A stretch of DNA of 64,000 nucleotides from SKPS01 sp964469215 (GCA_964469215.1 CAYXYB010000015.1:1-64000), one strand, 5' to 3'; positions 1 to 9,564 are shown, counted from the stretch's first letter. Made by a program: numbers and translations. The notes: a model not told the origin generated them from the letters alone.

Positions 1-42
1 TAAAGTTAACACCTAAGAAAGTTCTAATTTTGTTCTAATGAA

Positions 43-321
43 CTAGACCATCTCATACGCTTTTACTGAAACTTCCTCAGCTGATTCCAATGATGTGATT
101 GTGGACACTTCATGTTCTTCACCCCATCCATACAATGCACGGCCAATAACCATCAACTTAACAGGGCTCTTGTCATAATGTTTGCCTTTCCCGGCAAAGA
201 ATCCGGAAACTTTCTTGTCCGAATAATCTTTAATTTGTTTCATTTTTTCTACTGTCGGCTTCAGAATCTTTTCGGCAAATAGCTTTATCTCAACTGAGGC
301 CTCTTCGTTTTTAGTTTCCAT
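43..321 (-). CDS. Small uncharacterised protein (92 aa)
   Basis: I do not recognise this protein. It is 92 residues, charged and lysine-rich at the N-terminus, with no signal peptide or membrane segment. Residues about 54-69 (VKLMVIGRALYGWGEE) form a hydrophobic strand followed by a GR..YGW motif. It resembles the start of a Rossmann-like or nucleotide-handling core, so this could be the first part of a longer protein that was truncated; that is inference. It lies on the minus strand next to a TPR gene and ahead of the GC-rich phage tail module. Its AT-rich composition matches the host rather than the phage genes. It may be prophage cargo or host sequence, because the left prophage boundary is not in view. 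Confidence 0.5.
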   Translation of the reverse strand: METKNEEASVEIKLFAEKILKPTVEKMKQIKDYSDKKVSGFFAGKGKHYDKSPVKLMVIGRALYGWGEEHEVSTITSLESAEEVSVKAYEMV

Positions 322-452
322 GGCATTTTTGTTATTGTTAGTTTACGTTCGCTTTACCATTAAGCGGGAATCTTTTCTTATAGATGGGATGAAAGATTTT
401 GATGTTCTAATAAAGCTTTATGTTTCTGAATATCTGCGACATAATAAACCAT

Positions 453-1232
453 TTAGCCTCTCATCCACATATTATCGGAGTGAAATTCGAATGGGTTTAC
501 CCTACCTTCTCTTGCCAATTCACCTGCTTTGATCCAATCCTCATGTCCCAATTCAAGTTCCCCGATACGCTTGTAGGAGTCCCATCTTAGCATGTAAACT
601 CCAAATGATGGTTCTATCCTAAGACTTTCCGTATAATCCTGAATAGCTCCTTTATAGTCGGCTTTTAAATATCTGCAGGCACCCCTCAGTTTCCAGGATT
701 GTGAATTGTCAGGGCTGATCTCTATCAACTGGTTGAGATCTTCCAACTCTTCTTTAACCAACCCAACTTTGCGATACAACATGGATCTGAGAATGAAGGA
801 ATCTCTATGGTCAGGCTTGATCAGAATCGCCTGGCTGCAATCCATAATCGCACTGTAATATTCCTTTAGGTTGCCTTTTAGGTAAGCACTCTTGAAAAAT
901 GCCATATGGTTGTTTGGGTTCAACCATATAGCAAATGACAGGTCTTTTAGTGCCAGATAGAGATTGTCTTCCAGGCTGTGCAATTCAGATCTAAACAAAT
1001 ACGCATTCTCGAAGTCAGGCTTTATATCAATCGCCATATTGCAGTCAATGAGAGCATCTTCATCACAACCGATTGATGATTTCAGCACCGCCCTGAATTT
1101 ATACCCATAGGCATCATCAGGTTGAAGCTCCAGATCATGTATCATTTGATGAATTTTCTCATCTGTCAAACGACGTTCTAAAGAATTCACCTCATTTTCA
1201 ATGGATTCATACTGTTCCTTGTTGAATATCAT
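453..1232 (-). CDS. Tetratricopeptide-repeat (TPR) protein
   Basis: This 259-residue soluble protein consists almost entirely of about six TPR-like helical pairs from residue ~38 to ~245. They are recognised by recurring A..D...AI...P....A/S elements such as ALIDCNMAIDIKPDFENAY and AIQDYTESLRIEPSF. TPR proteins are scaffolds for protein-protein contacts, and no catalytic domain is visible. There is no signal peptide, so it is probably cytoplasmic. It is transcribed away from the phage tail genes that start 130 bases to the right, and its base composition is lower in GC than theirs. It could be a host gene or cargo carried on the prophage. The ATG at 1232 is the only reasonable start. Confidence 0.8.
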   Translation of the reverse strand: MIFNKEQYESIENEVNSLERRLTDEKIHQMIHDLELQPDDAYGYKFRAVLKSSIGCDEDALIDCNMAIDIKPDFENAYLFRSELHSLEDNLYLALKDLSFAIWLNPNNHMAFFKSAYLKGNLKEYYSAIMDCSQAILIKPDHRDSFILRSMLYRKVGLVKEELEDLNQLIEISPDNSQSWKLRGACRYLKADYKGAIQDYTESLRIEPSFGVYMLRWDSYKRIGELELGHEDWIKAGELAREGRVNPFEFHSDNMWMRG

Positions 1233-1362
1233 TTTGATCTATAGGTTTTTATTAATCATGTAAATATACAATGCCGTATGAAGTGCTGGATATTTTATTA
1301 TCAACAATTTTCGTAGTGTGAGTGTCCTTTGGAATCAATAAAGAACACTTAATATTCGCCCC

Positions 1363-1758
1363 ATGAACCAGGCGAAGATGGCTTTTATCAGCGAGGTGCT
1401 TTCGCGGCACGGGCAGCAGTTACAGCACAAAATCGTTGCATCTATTACCTCCGAGGGGTTGAGCGATCCTTCCGGCGGGATCTATTTGCACCTTTCTCCG
1501 GGAGGGGCGCAACCCTCTTTCCGGATCACCCTGCCGGTGCTGCGGCGGTTTCAGGATATGGGCGCACCGCTGCAGAAGAACCGCCTGCAGCCGGAAAATA
1601 TCCTTGCAAACGGAGAAGCATATCGGGGAAAGCGGCGCAAGAAGTTCCCGGTGTACAACAAAAATGTGTGGGGCAGCCTGAATGATCTTTCGCGCGACCT
1701 GATGTACGGCATGAAAGAGGAGGTGATCTCCACCCTGCAAAACAACCTGCAACGCTGA
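1363..1758 (+). CDS. Phage tail-module protein upstream of tape measure
   Basis: This 131-residue protein has no family I recognise. It has an N-terminal helix, a Gly/Pro-rich middle and a basic stretch (residues ~89-98, with GKRRKKF), and no signal peptide. It ends 6 bases before the tape-measure start. In tailed phages this slot usually holds a tail assembly chaperone or a small tail-completion protein, so that role is plausible from position only. Its GC-rich codon usage matches the tail genes that follow. ATG 1363 lies about 33 bases after a TGTCCTTT octamer that recurs before other transcription breaks in this phage. Confidence 0.65.
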   Translation: MNQAKMAFISEVLSRHGQQLQHKIVASITSEGLSDPSGGIYLHLSPGGAQPSFRITLPVLRRFQDMGAPLQKNRLQPENILANGEAYRGKRRKKFPVYNKNVWGSLNDLSRDLMYGMKEEVISTLQNNLQR

Positions 1759-1763
1759 GGGGT

Positions 1764-4700
1764 ATGGCAAGGAAGATCCACAGCGAAGAGATCCACCTCG
1801 ACATCGTGATCGGTGGCAGCAAAGGGCAGGCGCAGCTCAGCAAGCTGGAGCAGGAAGCCAGGGAGGTGAACCAGCAGATCAAGCTGCTGAACAAGGAGAT
1901 CAGCAAATCCAAAGACAAAGATTCAGAAGCCCATCAGGCGATGGTTGCCAACCGCAGGGAACTCGGCGAGCAACTCAGGGCAAACAAGATGCAGCAGGCA
2001 ACGCTTCGCCGGGAGCTGGGGCTGTCGGGACTCACCTACAAGCAGCTCGGCCAGGAGGCAAAACGGGTGTCGATGCAGCTCTCCAACGCCACCTATGGCA
2101 CCGAACAGTGGAAGAAACTCAACGCCGAACTCATCCGCATCAAAGCACGGATGTCGGAGGTGAGAGGGGGCGCCGAACATACCGGGATGAGCCTGGGCAA
2201 TATGGCAAACGGGTTCAACAAGTATTTCCTGATGGTCTCCACCTTCGTGATGAGCCTCACCGGCCTGGTGGCGGGCATCCGCAAAGCCTACATGGCATTT
2301 GCCGATTTCGACGACAAGCTCGCCGATGTGATGAAGACCACAGGGCTGTCGAAGGAGCAGGTGAAGGAGCTGAACCAGCATCTCGAGAAGATCGACACCC
2401 GCTCCTCGCAGGAGGACCTGCTGAACCTCGCCAGAATTGCAGGGAAGCTGGGGATCAACGCCAGCGAAGATGTGCTGCAGTTCGTCAATGCCGCCGATAA
2501 GATCAACGTTGCCCTGAGCGAAGATTTAGGGGGCGATGCCGAAGAGGCAATCCGCCAGCTCGGGAAGATCGTGGACATCTTCAAGCTCAAAGACCAGTTT
2601 GGGATGGAGCAGAGTCTGCTGAAGGTGGGTTCTGCCATCAACTCGCTGGGAGCAGCCAGCACCGCCAACGAGCCTTATCTGGTGGAGTTCAGCAAAAGGA
2701 TGGCAGGGGTTGCCCCATCGGTGGGGATCACCATCCAGAACGTGCTGGGACTGGCTGCCACGCTGGACCAACTGGGTCAAACCAGCGAGGTCTCTTCCAC
2801 GGTGATCTCCCAGATCCTGCCCAAGATGTTCAAAGACACCGCCACCTTCGCCGGCATCGCCCGGATGAGCCTTGCGGACTTCACCGAGCTGCTGAACACC
2901 GATGCCAACGAAGCACTGCTTCGGGTGCTGGGCGGACTGAAGGGGAACGAACAGGGATTCAGCCAACTGGTGGCATCCCTGGGAGACATTGGGCTGGAGG
3001 GGAAAAGGACCATCTCGGTGCTGGGGGTGCTGGCAAACAACACCAACCTGGTGCGGTCGCAGCAGGCGTATGCCAACCAGGAGTTCGAGAAAGGCACCTC
3101 GATCCTGGAGGAGTTCAACGTAAAGAACAACACCGCCAGGGCATCGCTGGACAAAGCCATCAAGTCGATCCAGAAGACCTGGAGAGAGCTGGGGGAGAAA
3201 CTGCAGCCCGCCCTGTCGCACGTGATCAGCAAAGGAACCGCCCTGGTGAGGTCGCTTTCCTCTGTGGTGGACTTTTTCATCCGCTATGGCGTGGTGATCC
3301 GTTCCACCCTGGCAGCTCTGGCTTCCTTCATCATCACCACCAAAGCTTACGGTTTGGCTGTGGCAGCAGCCACCCGGGCAAAGGCAATCTGGTCCACCGT
3401 GGTGCAGCTCTTCTCCGGGAAGATCAACGTGGCATCCAGAGCGATGCAATTCTTCAACACCGTTTCCAAAGCCAACGTGATCGGAGCCGTGGTAGGACTG
3501 ATAATGGGGCTGGTAACCGCCCTTTCGATGCTCAAACCTCGCTACGATGAGGCAGCCTCGTCGCAGAAAGCCCTGAACGACATTTCGAAAGAGGGGAACA
3601 AGAAGCTTCTGGAAGAGAAGCAGCAGGTAGAAACCCTGCTGAAGATTGCCAGGGATGAAGCCCGCAGCAAAGAGGAGCGACTGTCAGCCATCCGCAGGCT
3701 CAACGCCATCTCGCCCGAATACCTGGGCAACCTGAAGTTCGAGACCATCCAAACCGATCAGGCAACCCAGGCCACAAAAAAATACATCGAGGTACTGAAC
3801 CTGAAATACAAGGTGCAGGCAGCCGAAGAGAAGGTGGTGGATCTGAACCGGCAGCTCCTCGATATGGAGATTGGGAAAGGGGATGTCGCCATAGGCGGCT
3901 GGCAGAAGGCATGGAACCTGATCAAAGCCGGGGGGAACTTCACCACGGCACAGATCTATAACCTGAACAATGAAGCCACAAAACTGGGAGTCACCTATCA
4001 GGATGTCACCAGGCAGATAGAAACCCTCAACGAATTCATTCTCCGCAACAAGCAGCTCGGGGTGAAACCCGCCACGCAGCAGCCTGAAGAGGAGGAGGAC
4101 AACCTGCCTGCTCCGGGGGCAGACCTGTCGGAGGAATTGAAACAGAAGCAGGAGCAGCTTGAGCGGGAATCGGAAAAGATCCTGCAGGCATACCAGACGC
4201 TCTACGATGAGCTTTCGCTGGTAGAGCTCACCGAGCATGAAAAATCCACCCGGCTGCTGGAGCGAGAGTATGCCAAACGGAAAGCCCTGTTGGATGAAGC
4301 CCTTGCAAAAGGCATCATCTCACAGGCAGAATTCCAGGAATCCCTTCGCCTGCTCGACACAGACCGAATTGCCCGGCAGGCGGAACTAGACCAGAAAGAG
4401 TTGCAGCGGATCCAGGGGCTGGATGCCGAGAAACTGCAGAATGAGAAACAGCATCAGGAGCAGGTTTTTCAACTGCGCCAACAGTATGGCCTGGTGGAAT
4501 GGCAGGAACTGTTGCAGCGGGAGCTGGCGCTGCTGGAAGAGCAGCTATCGCAGAAACTCCTTTCCGAAGCCCAGTACCAGCAAGCCCGCAGGAGCATCCT
4601 GGACAAATATGCCCGGGTGGATGCCCCCGATGAGAAAAAGCTTGCCGGGGAGGATGCCCTGGAGAATCTGAATAGTTGGGCAGAAACCCAGATGGCAGCC

Positions 4701-5525
4701 ACCGAGGCAGCTTACCGAAACAACGAAATCGGTTTCGAGCTGCACCAGAAACGGTTGTCAGCCATTCAGCAGCAGTATGAGGAGAGCCGGAACCAGGTGT
4801 TGTCGCAGGCGCTGGATGCCTCCCTGCAGATCTACGGCAATATGTTCGGGTCGCTGGCAGCATTTTTTGAGCAGGGGAGCGATGAGTACAAGATGTTTGC
4901 CTCATTTCAGGTGGCACTCGACACCATCTCGGCAGCGATGGCAGCCTACAAGGCAACGGCAGGCATCCCGGTGGTGGGACCAGCCCTGGCACCCATTGCC
5001 GCAGCTACTGCAGCAGGGTTCGGGCTGCAGAAAATCGTGGAGATCAACAGCACCCAGGTGCCGCAATACTTCTATGGCAACTACGAGGTGCTGGGAGAGC
5101 AGACCGGCAGGCGTTACCAGGCGCGCTACCGGGGAAAGCCTAAAACCGGGCTGGTACAATCCCCCAGCCTTTTCCTTGCAGGTGATGACCCTTATCGCCT
5201 GAGCGAAATGATCATCAGCGGCCCCGACTTGCAGCATCCGGTGATCGCTGACTACGCCAGGGCAATCCTGAACATCAAAGCCAACCGCGATCCCGGTTTT
5301 ATGCCGGCACAGGAACCCTCCCCTGGTTTACGCCATATGGCAACGGCTCCTTCCGCACCGCAGTCAGTGCAAACCCCCGTTGCGGGCAGTGATGAAGCGC
5401 TCATGGTGCTGCACACCATCGCCGAACTTCTCCGTCAGCCCACCCGCGCCAGGGTCGTTTACAGCGACCTGGAGCTGGCACAGCACAAGATGGAGCAGAT
5501 CAGGAAGGATGTTGCCAGGGGGTAG
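1764..5525 (+). CDS. Phage tail tape measure protein
   Basis: This 1253-residue protein sets tail length and is threaded inside the phage tail tube. The N-terminal ~110 residues are coiled coil. Residues ~140-480 match the TP901-type tape-measure core by eye, with hydrophobic helices near 150-170 and the typical stretch around FADFDDKLADVMKTTGLS and the later SLGDIGLEGKRTISVL. Hydrophobic helices near 500-600 fit the membrane-active part. A long Glu/Gln-rich coiled coil spans ~750-990, and an Ala/Gly-rich hydrophobic patch lies near 1060-1100. The extreme length fits the family, where protein length scales with tail length. It starts 5 bases after the preceding stop and is the largest gene of the module. 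Long antisense frames here are composition shadows. Confidence 0.93.
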   Translation: MARKIHSEEIHLDIVIGGSKGQAQLSKLEQEAREVNQQIKLLNKEISKSKDKDSEAHQAMVANRRELGEQLRANKMQQATLRRELGLSGLTYKQLGQEAKRVSMQLSNATYGTEQWKKLNAELIRIKARMSEVRGGAEHTGMSLGNMANGFNKYFLMVSTFVMSLTGLVAGIRKAYMAFADFDDKLADVMKTTGLSKEQVKELNQHLEKIDTRSSQEDLLNLARIAGKLGINASEDVLQFVNAADKINVALSEDLGGDAEEAIRQLGKIVDIFKLKDQFGMEQSLLKVGSAINSLGAASTANEPYLVEFSKRMAGVAPSVGITIQNVLGLAATLDQLGQTSEVSSTVISQILPKMFKDTATFAGIARMSLADFTELLNTDANEALLRVLGGLKGNEQGFSQLVASLGDIGLEGKRTISVLGVLANNTNLVRSQQAYANQEFEKGTSILEEFNVKNNTARASLDKAIKSIQKTWRELGEKLQPALSHVISKGTALVRSLSSVVDFFIRYGVVIRSTLAALASFIITTKAYGLAVAAATRAKAIWSTVVQLFSGKINVASRAMQFFNTVSKANVIGAVVGLIMGLVTALSMLKPRYDEAASSQKALNDISKEGNKKLLEEKQQVETLLKIARDEARSKEERLSAIRRLNAISPEYLGNLKFETIQTDQATQATKKYIEVLNLKYKVQAAEEKVVDLNRQLLDMEIGKGDVAIGGWQKAWNLIKAGGNFTTAQIYNLNNEATKLGVTYQDVTRQIETLNEFILRNKQLGVKPATQQPEEEEDNLPAPGADLSEELKQKQEQLERESEKILQAYQTLYDELSLVELTEHEKSTRLLEREYAKRKALLDEALAKGIISQAEFQESLRLLDTDRIARQAELDQKELQRIQGLDAEKLQNEKQHQEQVFQLRQQYGLVEWQELLQRELALLEEQLSQKLLSEAQYQQARRSILDKYARVDAPDEKKLAGEDALENLNSWAETQMAATEAAYRNNEIGFELHQKRLSAIQQQYEESRNQVLSQALDASLQIYGNMFGSLAAFFEQGSDEYKMFASFQVALDTISAAMAAYKATAGIPVVGPALAPIAAATAAGFGLQKIVEINSTQVPQYFYGNYEVLGEQTGRRYQARYRGKPKTGLVQSPSLFLAGDDPYRLSEMIISGPDLQHPVIADYARAILNIKANRDPGFMPAQEPSPGLRHMATAPSAPQSVQTPVAGSDEALMVLHTIAELLRQPTRARVVYSDLELAQHKMEQIRKDVARG

Positions 5526-5642
5526 GAGAAAATTTTCATTTTATTTCATTGTGCCTTCAGCGTAATCCAATACATTTGGGTTGGTTAATTTTTACTTCTT
5601 TATAGAACATATATACAAGGCTTAAATTAGTACAAAAAGACA

Positions 5643-6617
5643 ATGGAAAGAAACTATTGGGGTTATCGGATTGACACTATGGAAATCAGTTATTTCTACA
5701 AGGAGTTATCTGAAGGTAGGTTACGGCAAGGATGGGGTTGGAATATACTACAGGACTTACGCAACTTTCAAATGGATGAAGGAGCAGGGCGAAATAAACC
5801 AATGTTCCGAAATGTAAAAGCAGGTGATATTTTACTGGTTCCGCAGTTGCCCGATTGGGGAAGTGTTTTACTTGTTGAAGCTACTCAGGACTGGGACATA
5901 GGATATTATTTTGAGCTTGGAGAAAAAAAGGACTATGGGCATGTATTTCCTGCGAAAATGATAAAAAGCTTTGCGAGGGCAAATGAGAATGTTTCCGGGA
6001 ATATACGTTCTACCTTGAAGAACCGATCAAGGTTCTGGAATATTAATCAATTTGCAGATGATATTGAGAAAATTTTGAGTTTAGAACAGCATAAGCTTGA
6101 AAAAGAGCTCGATTACTCAACAAGGCTTGATAATACTGTTAATTCTGTCTTCAATAAAATACTTACAGACCATTCTTTTGAAGATACCTTGTTTTCTAAA
6201 GTGAGTGTTCAATTCACTCGTGAAGAGTGGGAGTTTGCTCTGGTATTTGGACTCGGAAAACTCTTTCCAAATTACTCTGTAAGAAGAACAGGTGGTAGGA
6301 ATGAGTACATACATGGAACTGATATTGAAATAAAAATACCAGGTCTCTTTTCGGATGAAGATTATGTCATTGCAATACAGGTAAAAGATTATGAAGGATT
6401 TGTCGGAAATGAGGTTGTAGAACAAATCAATCGAGCTGAGCAGTATTATAAAGATTTAAATATCAAACTTATTGATAAAATTGTCCTCATCACCAAAGCA
6501 GAGAAAGACTACAATCTAAAACTTATTGACTTCGATCAATCTGTTAAATTCATTTTTGCGAAAGATCTAAAGCAGCTTTTAAGCAAAATTGCTATGACCA
6601 TCATTCGAAGAGAATAA
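5643..6617 (+). CDS. Mrr-like PD-(D/E)XK restriction endonuclease (prophage cargo)
   Basis: This 324-residue cytoplasmic protein has two parts. The C-terminal half carries an Mrr-type nuclease core: E197 in the first helix, a strand ending in RRTGG (~215-218), HGTDIEI with D227, and IAIQVKDY with Q246-x-K248. This D...QxK form is typical of Mrr-family restriction enzymes. The N-terminal ~110 residues (WGYRI, GRLRQGWGW, GDILLVPQLPDWGSVLLVEA) look like a small beta-barrel of the PUA/EVE kind that often reads modified bases; that assignment is inference. The gene is strikingly AT-rich and sits between the GC-rich tape-measure and distal-tail genes, with its own flanking spacers. It looks like a transferred moron, most likely for defence against other phages. 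Confidence 0.78.
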   Translation: MERNYWGYRIDTMEISYFYKELSEGRLRQGWGWNILQDLRNFQMDEGAGRNKPMFRNVKAGDILLVPQLPDWGSVLLVEATQDWDIGYYFELGEKKDYGHVFPAKMIKSFARANENVSGNIRSTLKNRSRFWNINQFADDIEKILSLEQHKLEKELDYSTRLDNTVNSVFNKILTDHSFEDTLFSKVSVQFTREEWEFALVFGLGKLFPNYSVRRTGGRNEYIHGTDIEIKIPGLFSDEDYVIAIQVKDYEGFVGNEVVEQINRAEQYYKDLNIKLIDKIVLITKAEKDYNLKLIDFDQSVKFIFAKDLKQLLSKIAMTIIRRE

Positions 6618-6672
6618 ACTCCTCCTTTATTGTCCTTTTTCAATTTTTTTTGCGGGGTCACCTTTGCCCATT

Positions 6673-8301
6673 ATGGCACTGGTCAAGATCCTTCAACCCC
6701 CCACCGTGGTGCTTTCGGGCAACCCGGTGGTGTTTGCCTTTGAGGCAACCGACCGCTTTGAAGTGCCGGGAAGCTGCGGGGTGTTTTACCTCTCCATGCA
6801 GTCGTTTCCGTCTGTGGGTAGTTCATTTGTAATGAATTACAATGGATCAGACCACCTTTTTACGTTTGTATCAACGCCCGGAAGTGACCCGGGAGAGCTT
6901 CCTACCGGCTATACCGGCATGGGTGGAGCGGCAACTTTTTCGATGTACCTCATGCAGGTTTTATCTGAGTTGCAGAAGCATTTCAACCTGTCGAAAGATT
7001 TTGAGATCACCCTCACCGGCCTTCCGGTCAACCCACAGTTTTGCTTCAGCGCAAAGTTGCCCGGATCCAGCTACAACATCACCCTGGGATCCAACCCCAC
7101 AGCGCCGGTAACCACCGACCCACTGCTGAATACCCCGGGCATAGATCCAGTGCTGCGCCCGTTTTACAGCGGGTATATCCAGATTTATGCAAATGGGCAG
7201 CAGATAGGGGAAGACCTGGCGGTACCCGATGAAGACTCAGTAGTCCGGGTAAACCTTTCGGCATACCTTCAGGCACACGTCGGCAGCTCATTCACCTGGC
7301 CACCGGCAGGGTTCATCACCGTTCGCACAGATCTGCTGCTGAGGTACCATATCCGTTATGCAGAGCGCTGGGGCATCCCTGCCGGGATCAAAAAGCTGCA
7401 ATCCACCGCCGGGATCACTACCCTGGCGCTACCCGGAGGGGTTGGGTTTATGCAGCAGGCGATGTTCAGTCAGATGCAGAACCACTGGTTCAGCACCCTG
7501 CAGTACACCAAACAGTTCCTCACATGGGCACCCCGGCACAGGCACATCAAAACCCATCAGGCAGAAAAACTGTTTTTCCTATACACCCAACCTGCTGCCA
7601 CCCTGCAGCTTCGGGCTCGTATCACCTGGTTCGACACCCAGTCGCAGATGGCACCGCTGACCGTGGTGGTTTCCACAGTGCAGGTATCCCAATACCAGAT
7701 CCTGGAGCTCAGCTTCAGCTTCGACCAGTTGGGCTTTGCCCAACTGCAACCCCAAAGAAGGGTGCAGAAGTTTGAGCTGTACCTTTCGGATACCTCCGAC
7801 ACAGCCATTTCAGAGAAGCGCCACTACTACCTCGATTACCGCTCTGAGCCACACACCCATGCGTTCGTCTGGAGGAACTCCTTCGGGATGTACGACACAG
7901 AACTATTTTATGGCAGCTACCAGGAGTCGGTGACGCTGGAGAAGAAGATCTTTTCCGTAGTTAACCGCTTTGTATTCAATATCCTTGCCCCGCAAACCCA
8001 GGTGCTGGAATCCACCCTGGTGGAGAAGGTGGAAGCCTCCAGCGGCTGGTTCGAAGACCCCGAAAAAGCCCATTGGCTGAAAGATTTGTTGCTGAGCAAA
8101 GAGGTGTACGAGGTGGTGGACGGAGTGCTGCATCCGGTGGTGATCACCTCCGGAGATGTGTTCGTGGGCACTCAGGGAATCTCCCTGCACAACATCGCCT
8201 TTTCCTATACCCGTGCCTTCACCGATGAGCATTTCTCCAAAGGCTCCTTCGTCACAGCCACCTTCCTCGAAAGTTTCAACAACGCATTCAACACCGAATA
8301 A
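6673..8301 (+). CDS. Phage distal tail / baseplate-like protein
   Basis: This 542-residue structural protein follows the tape measure (once the cargo gene is ignored), the usual place for a distal tail or hub protein. It is beta-rich throughout, without signal peptide or recognisable enzyme motif. The frame is open from a TTG at 6664, but ATG 6673 (MALVKIL) is the better start. Two bases separate its stop from the next ATG, showing co-transcription. GC-rich codon use matches the other tail genes. I cannot match it to a named family; the role is inferred from position and size. Confidence 0.7.
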   Translation: MALVKILQPPTVVLSGNPVVFAFEATDRFEVPGSCGVFYLSMQSFPSVGSSFVMNYNGSDHLFTFVSTPGSDPGELPTGYTGMGGAATFSMYLMQVLSELQKHFNLSKDFEITLTGLPVNPQFCFSAKLPGSSYNITLGSNPTAPVTTDPLLNTPGIDPVLRPFYSGYIQIYANGQQIGEDLAVPDEDSVVRVNLSAYLQAHVGSSFTWPPAGFITVRTDLLLRYHIRYAERWGIPAGIKKLQSTAGITTLALPGGVGFMQQAMFSQMQNHWFSTLQYTKQFLTWAPRHRHIKTHQAEKLFFLYTQPAATLQLRARITWFDTQSQMAPLTVVVSTVQVSQYQILELSFSFDQLGFAQLQPQRRVQKFELYLSDTSDTAISEKRHYYLDYRSEPHTHAFVWRNSFGMYDTELFYGSYQESVTLEKKIFSVVNRFVFNILAPQTQVLESTLVEKVEASSGWFEDPEKAHWLKDLLLSKEVYEVVDGVLHPVVITSGDVFVGTQGISLHNIAFSYTRAFTDEHFSKGSFVTATFLESFNNAFNTE

Positions 8302-8303
8302 CC

Positions 8304-8849
8304 ATGTATATCCCCGTGCAACCCATCCGCGAGAAGCTCTCCGCAGCGTTCGATGAATTCCAGAAGAAGTTCTCCCCCGAACTTCTGTATCAGGTGCTTA
8401 CAGACCTGTGCATGATTGCAGAATCCACACCCAGGAGCTGCCCGGAGATCACCACCCTGCTGGGAGAGGCAGACGGTTCGCTTGAGTATATGCCCCTGGA
8501 AGATATCCCAACGGGAGCAACCATCCTGGTGCAGTATCGGGGTTCCCTTTTGCAGTACACCCTCACAAACCAGGGGATGGAAACCATTGCCCCTTATATC
8601 ATCCGGTCGTATTACTCAACTCCGGAAGCGCCCCGTGCATGGGTGAGGGAGGCAGCCATCTTCGGCACCTTTACCGCCGGTGACCTTGCAGAAGATTTCT
8701 CGCTGGTGGTGGAACACAACCTCGGGTTCCCCTTTTTCGGGGTGCTGCTGTTCGACCAGCAGAACCAGCGGGTGCAACCCCTTGGGTATGGACCGCTGGA
8801 GGAGAACCCTGTAACCCACCTGAAAGTTCGCCTGGGGCAGGCGTTCTAA
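8304..8849 (+). CDS. Phage tail protein, unknown
   Basis: This 181-residue protein has no family I recognise. It is soluble, with a helical N-terminus (~1-40) and a beta-rich C-terminal half ending in a Val/Leu/Phe-alternating stretch (LVVEHNLGFPFFGVLLF, ~137-153). Such ends are common in small baseplate or fibre-connector proteins. It begins 2 bases after the preceding tail gene and is followed by an 86-base spacer with another TGTCCTTT octamer. The role is inferred from position only. Confidence 0.6.
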   Translation: MYIPVQPIREKLSAAFDEFQKKFSPELLYQVLTDLCMIAESTPRSCPEITTLLGEADGSLEYMPLEDIPTGATILVQYRGSLLQYTLTNQGMETIAPYIIRSYYSTPEAPRAWVREAAIFGTFTAGDLAEDFSLVVEHNLGFPFFGVLLFDQQNQRVQPLGYGPLEENPVTHLKVRLGQAF

Positions 8850-8935
8850 GGCACCTGGAAACTGCTGATCACCTATTAGTGTCCTTTTATTCCCGATTCA
8901 TTCCACACAAATTTGTCATAACAACCCCCTTTAAG

Positions 8936-9223
8936 ATGGAATTCAAAAAGATCAACATCGGCATCAGACCCAACGACGGCACCGGCGACTGCCTTCGCGA
9001 TGGGGGCGATAAGATCAACAAGAATTTTGAAGCCATCGACGAAAATATCAATGCTTTGTACATCCGGCTGAACCGGATGAACACCGAGCGGGAGATCACC
9101 CGGGAGGATGCCGGCACCCGTGGCGACCTCTACCTGGGGAATGACTACGCCTACTTCTGCGTGGAGAGTGGAGAGGCAGGGCAGGCAACCTGGAAGAAAG
9201 TACCCTTAACCCTATTAACCTGA
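8936..9223 (+). CDS. Tail fibre connector with GTGD...KINKNF motif
   Basis: This 95-residue protein carries NIGIRPNDGTGDCLRDGGD followed by KINKNFEAIDENI. The pattern (P-N-DGTGD-x-LR-x-x-x-D-KIN-x-NF) is a well known N-terminal motif of T4-like neck and tail-fibre proteins that dock on the virion. The remainder ends in a short segment (GDLYLGNDYAYFCV...W) resembling the C-terminal sequence of the large fibre gene downstream. An upstream in-frame GTG at 8879 exists, but ATG 8936 places the motif at the N-terminus as in the family. Its stop overlaps the next ATG by one base (TGATG), indicating translational coupling. It is probably an adaptor or short fibre. Confidence 0.72.
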   Translation: MEFKKINIGIRPNDGTGDCLRDGGDKINKNFEAIDENINALYIRLNRMNTEREITREDAGTRGDLYLGNDYAYFCVESGEAGQATWKKVPLTLLT

Positions 9224-9540
9224 TGAGCAAACAGAAAATCAACCAGATCCAGCAACAGATCCAGGAACTCCAAGACCAGCAGGGCACCCTGCAACAGGAG
9301 ATTCAGGACATTGAATCCCAACGCCTGCAGCATGTGGAGGATACCCGGGGGCAGATTGATGCCCTTTGCCGGGATCAATACTTCTGCGGGGTAATCCTTA
9401 CCCCCCGGGACATCACCTCCATCGTGGCACTTGCCTTGGAGAGCCGTGAAAACGTGATGATCAGTTTTAACCTTTACCCGCTTGAAGATCAGGACATCAC
9501 CATTGTCAGGAAGATCGAGCCCCAGCAACCAACCGAATAA
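9223..9540 (+). CDS. Phage coiled-coil tail protein
   Basis: This 105-residue protein has residues ~1-48 as an uninterrupted Gln/Glu-rich coiled coil (heptads in INQIQQQIQELQDQQGTLQ). A small beta-containing domain follows (TSIVALALESRENVMISFNL). It overlaps the preceding connector gene by one base and precedes the large fibre gene by 24 bases. A trimerising coiled coil beside fibre genes suggests a fibre assembly chaperone or a short stalk; this is inference. No database-style family is recognised. Confidence 0.62.
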   Translation: MSKQKINQIQQQIQELQDQQGTLQQEIQDIESQRLQHVEDTRGQIDALCRDQYFCGVILTPRDITSIVALALESRENVMISFNLYPLEDQDITIVRKIEPQQPTE

Positions 9541-9564
9541 AACAACCCCAAAACCAACCTTTTT

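Noticed and set aside
2526..3449. 307-residue minus-strand frame inside the tape measure gene
   Set aside because: Same cause: GC-rich antisense. No recognisable domain and no ribosome-binding site.
6651..6660. GCGGGGTCAC next to the nuclease gene, shared with the tRNA-Arg 3' end
   Set aside because: Ten bases only, without the rest of the tRNA end. It is likely chance rather than an attachment site.
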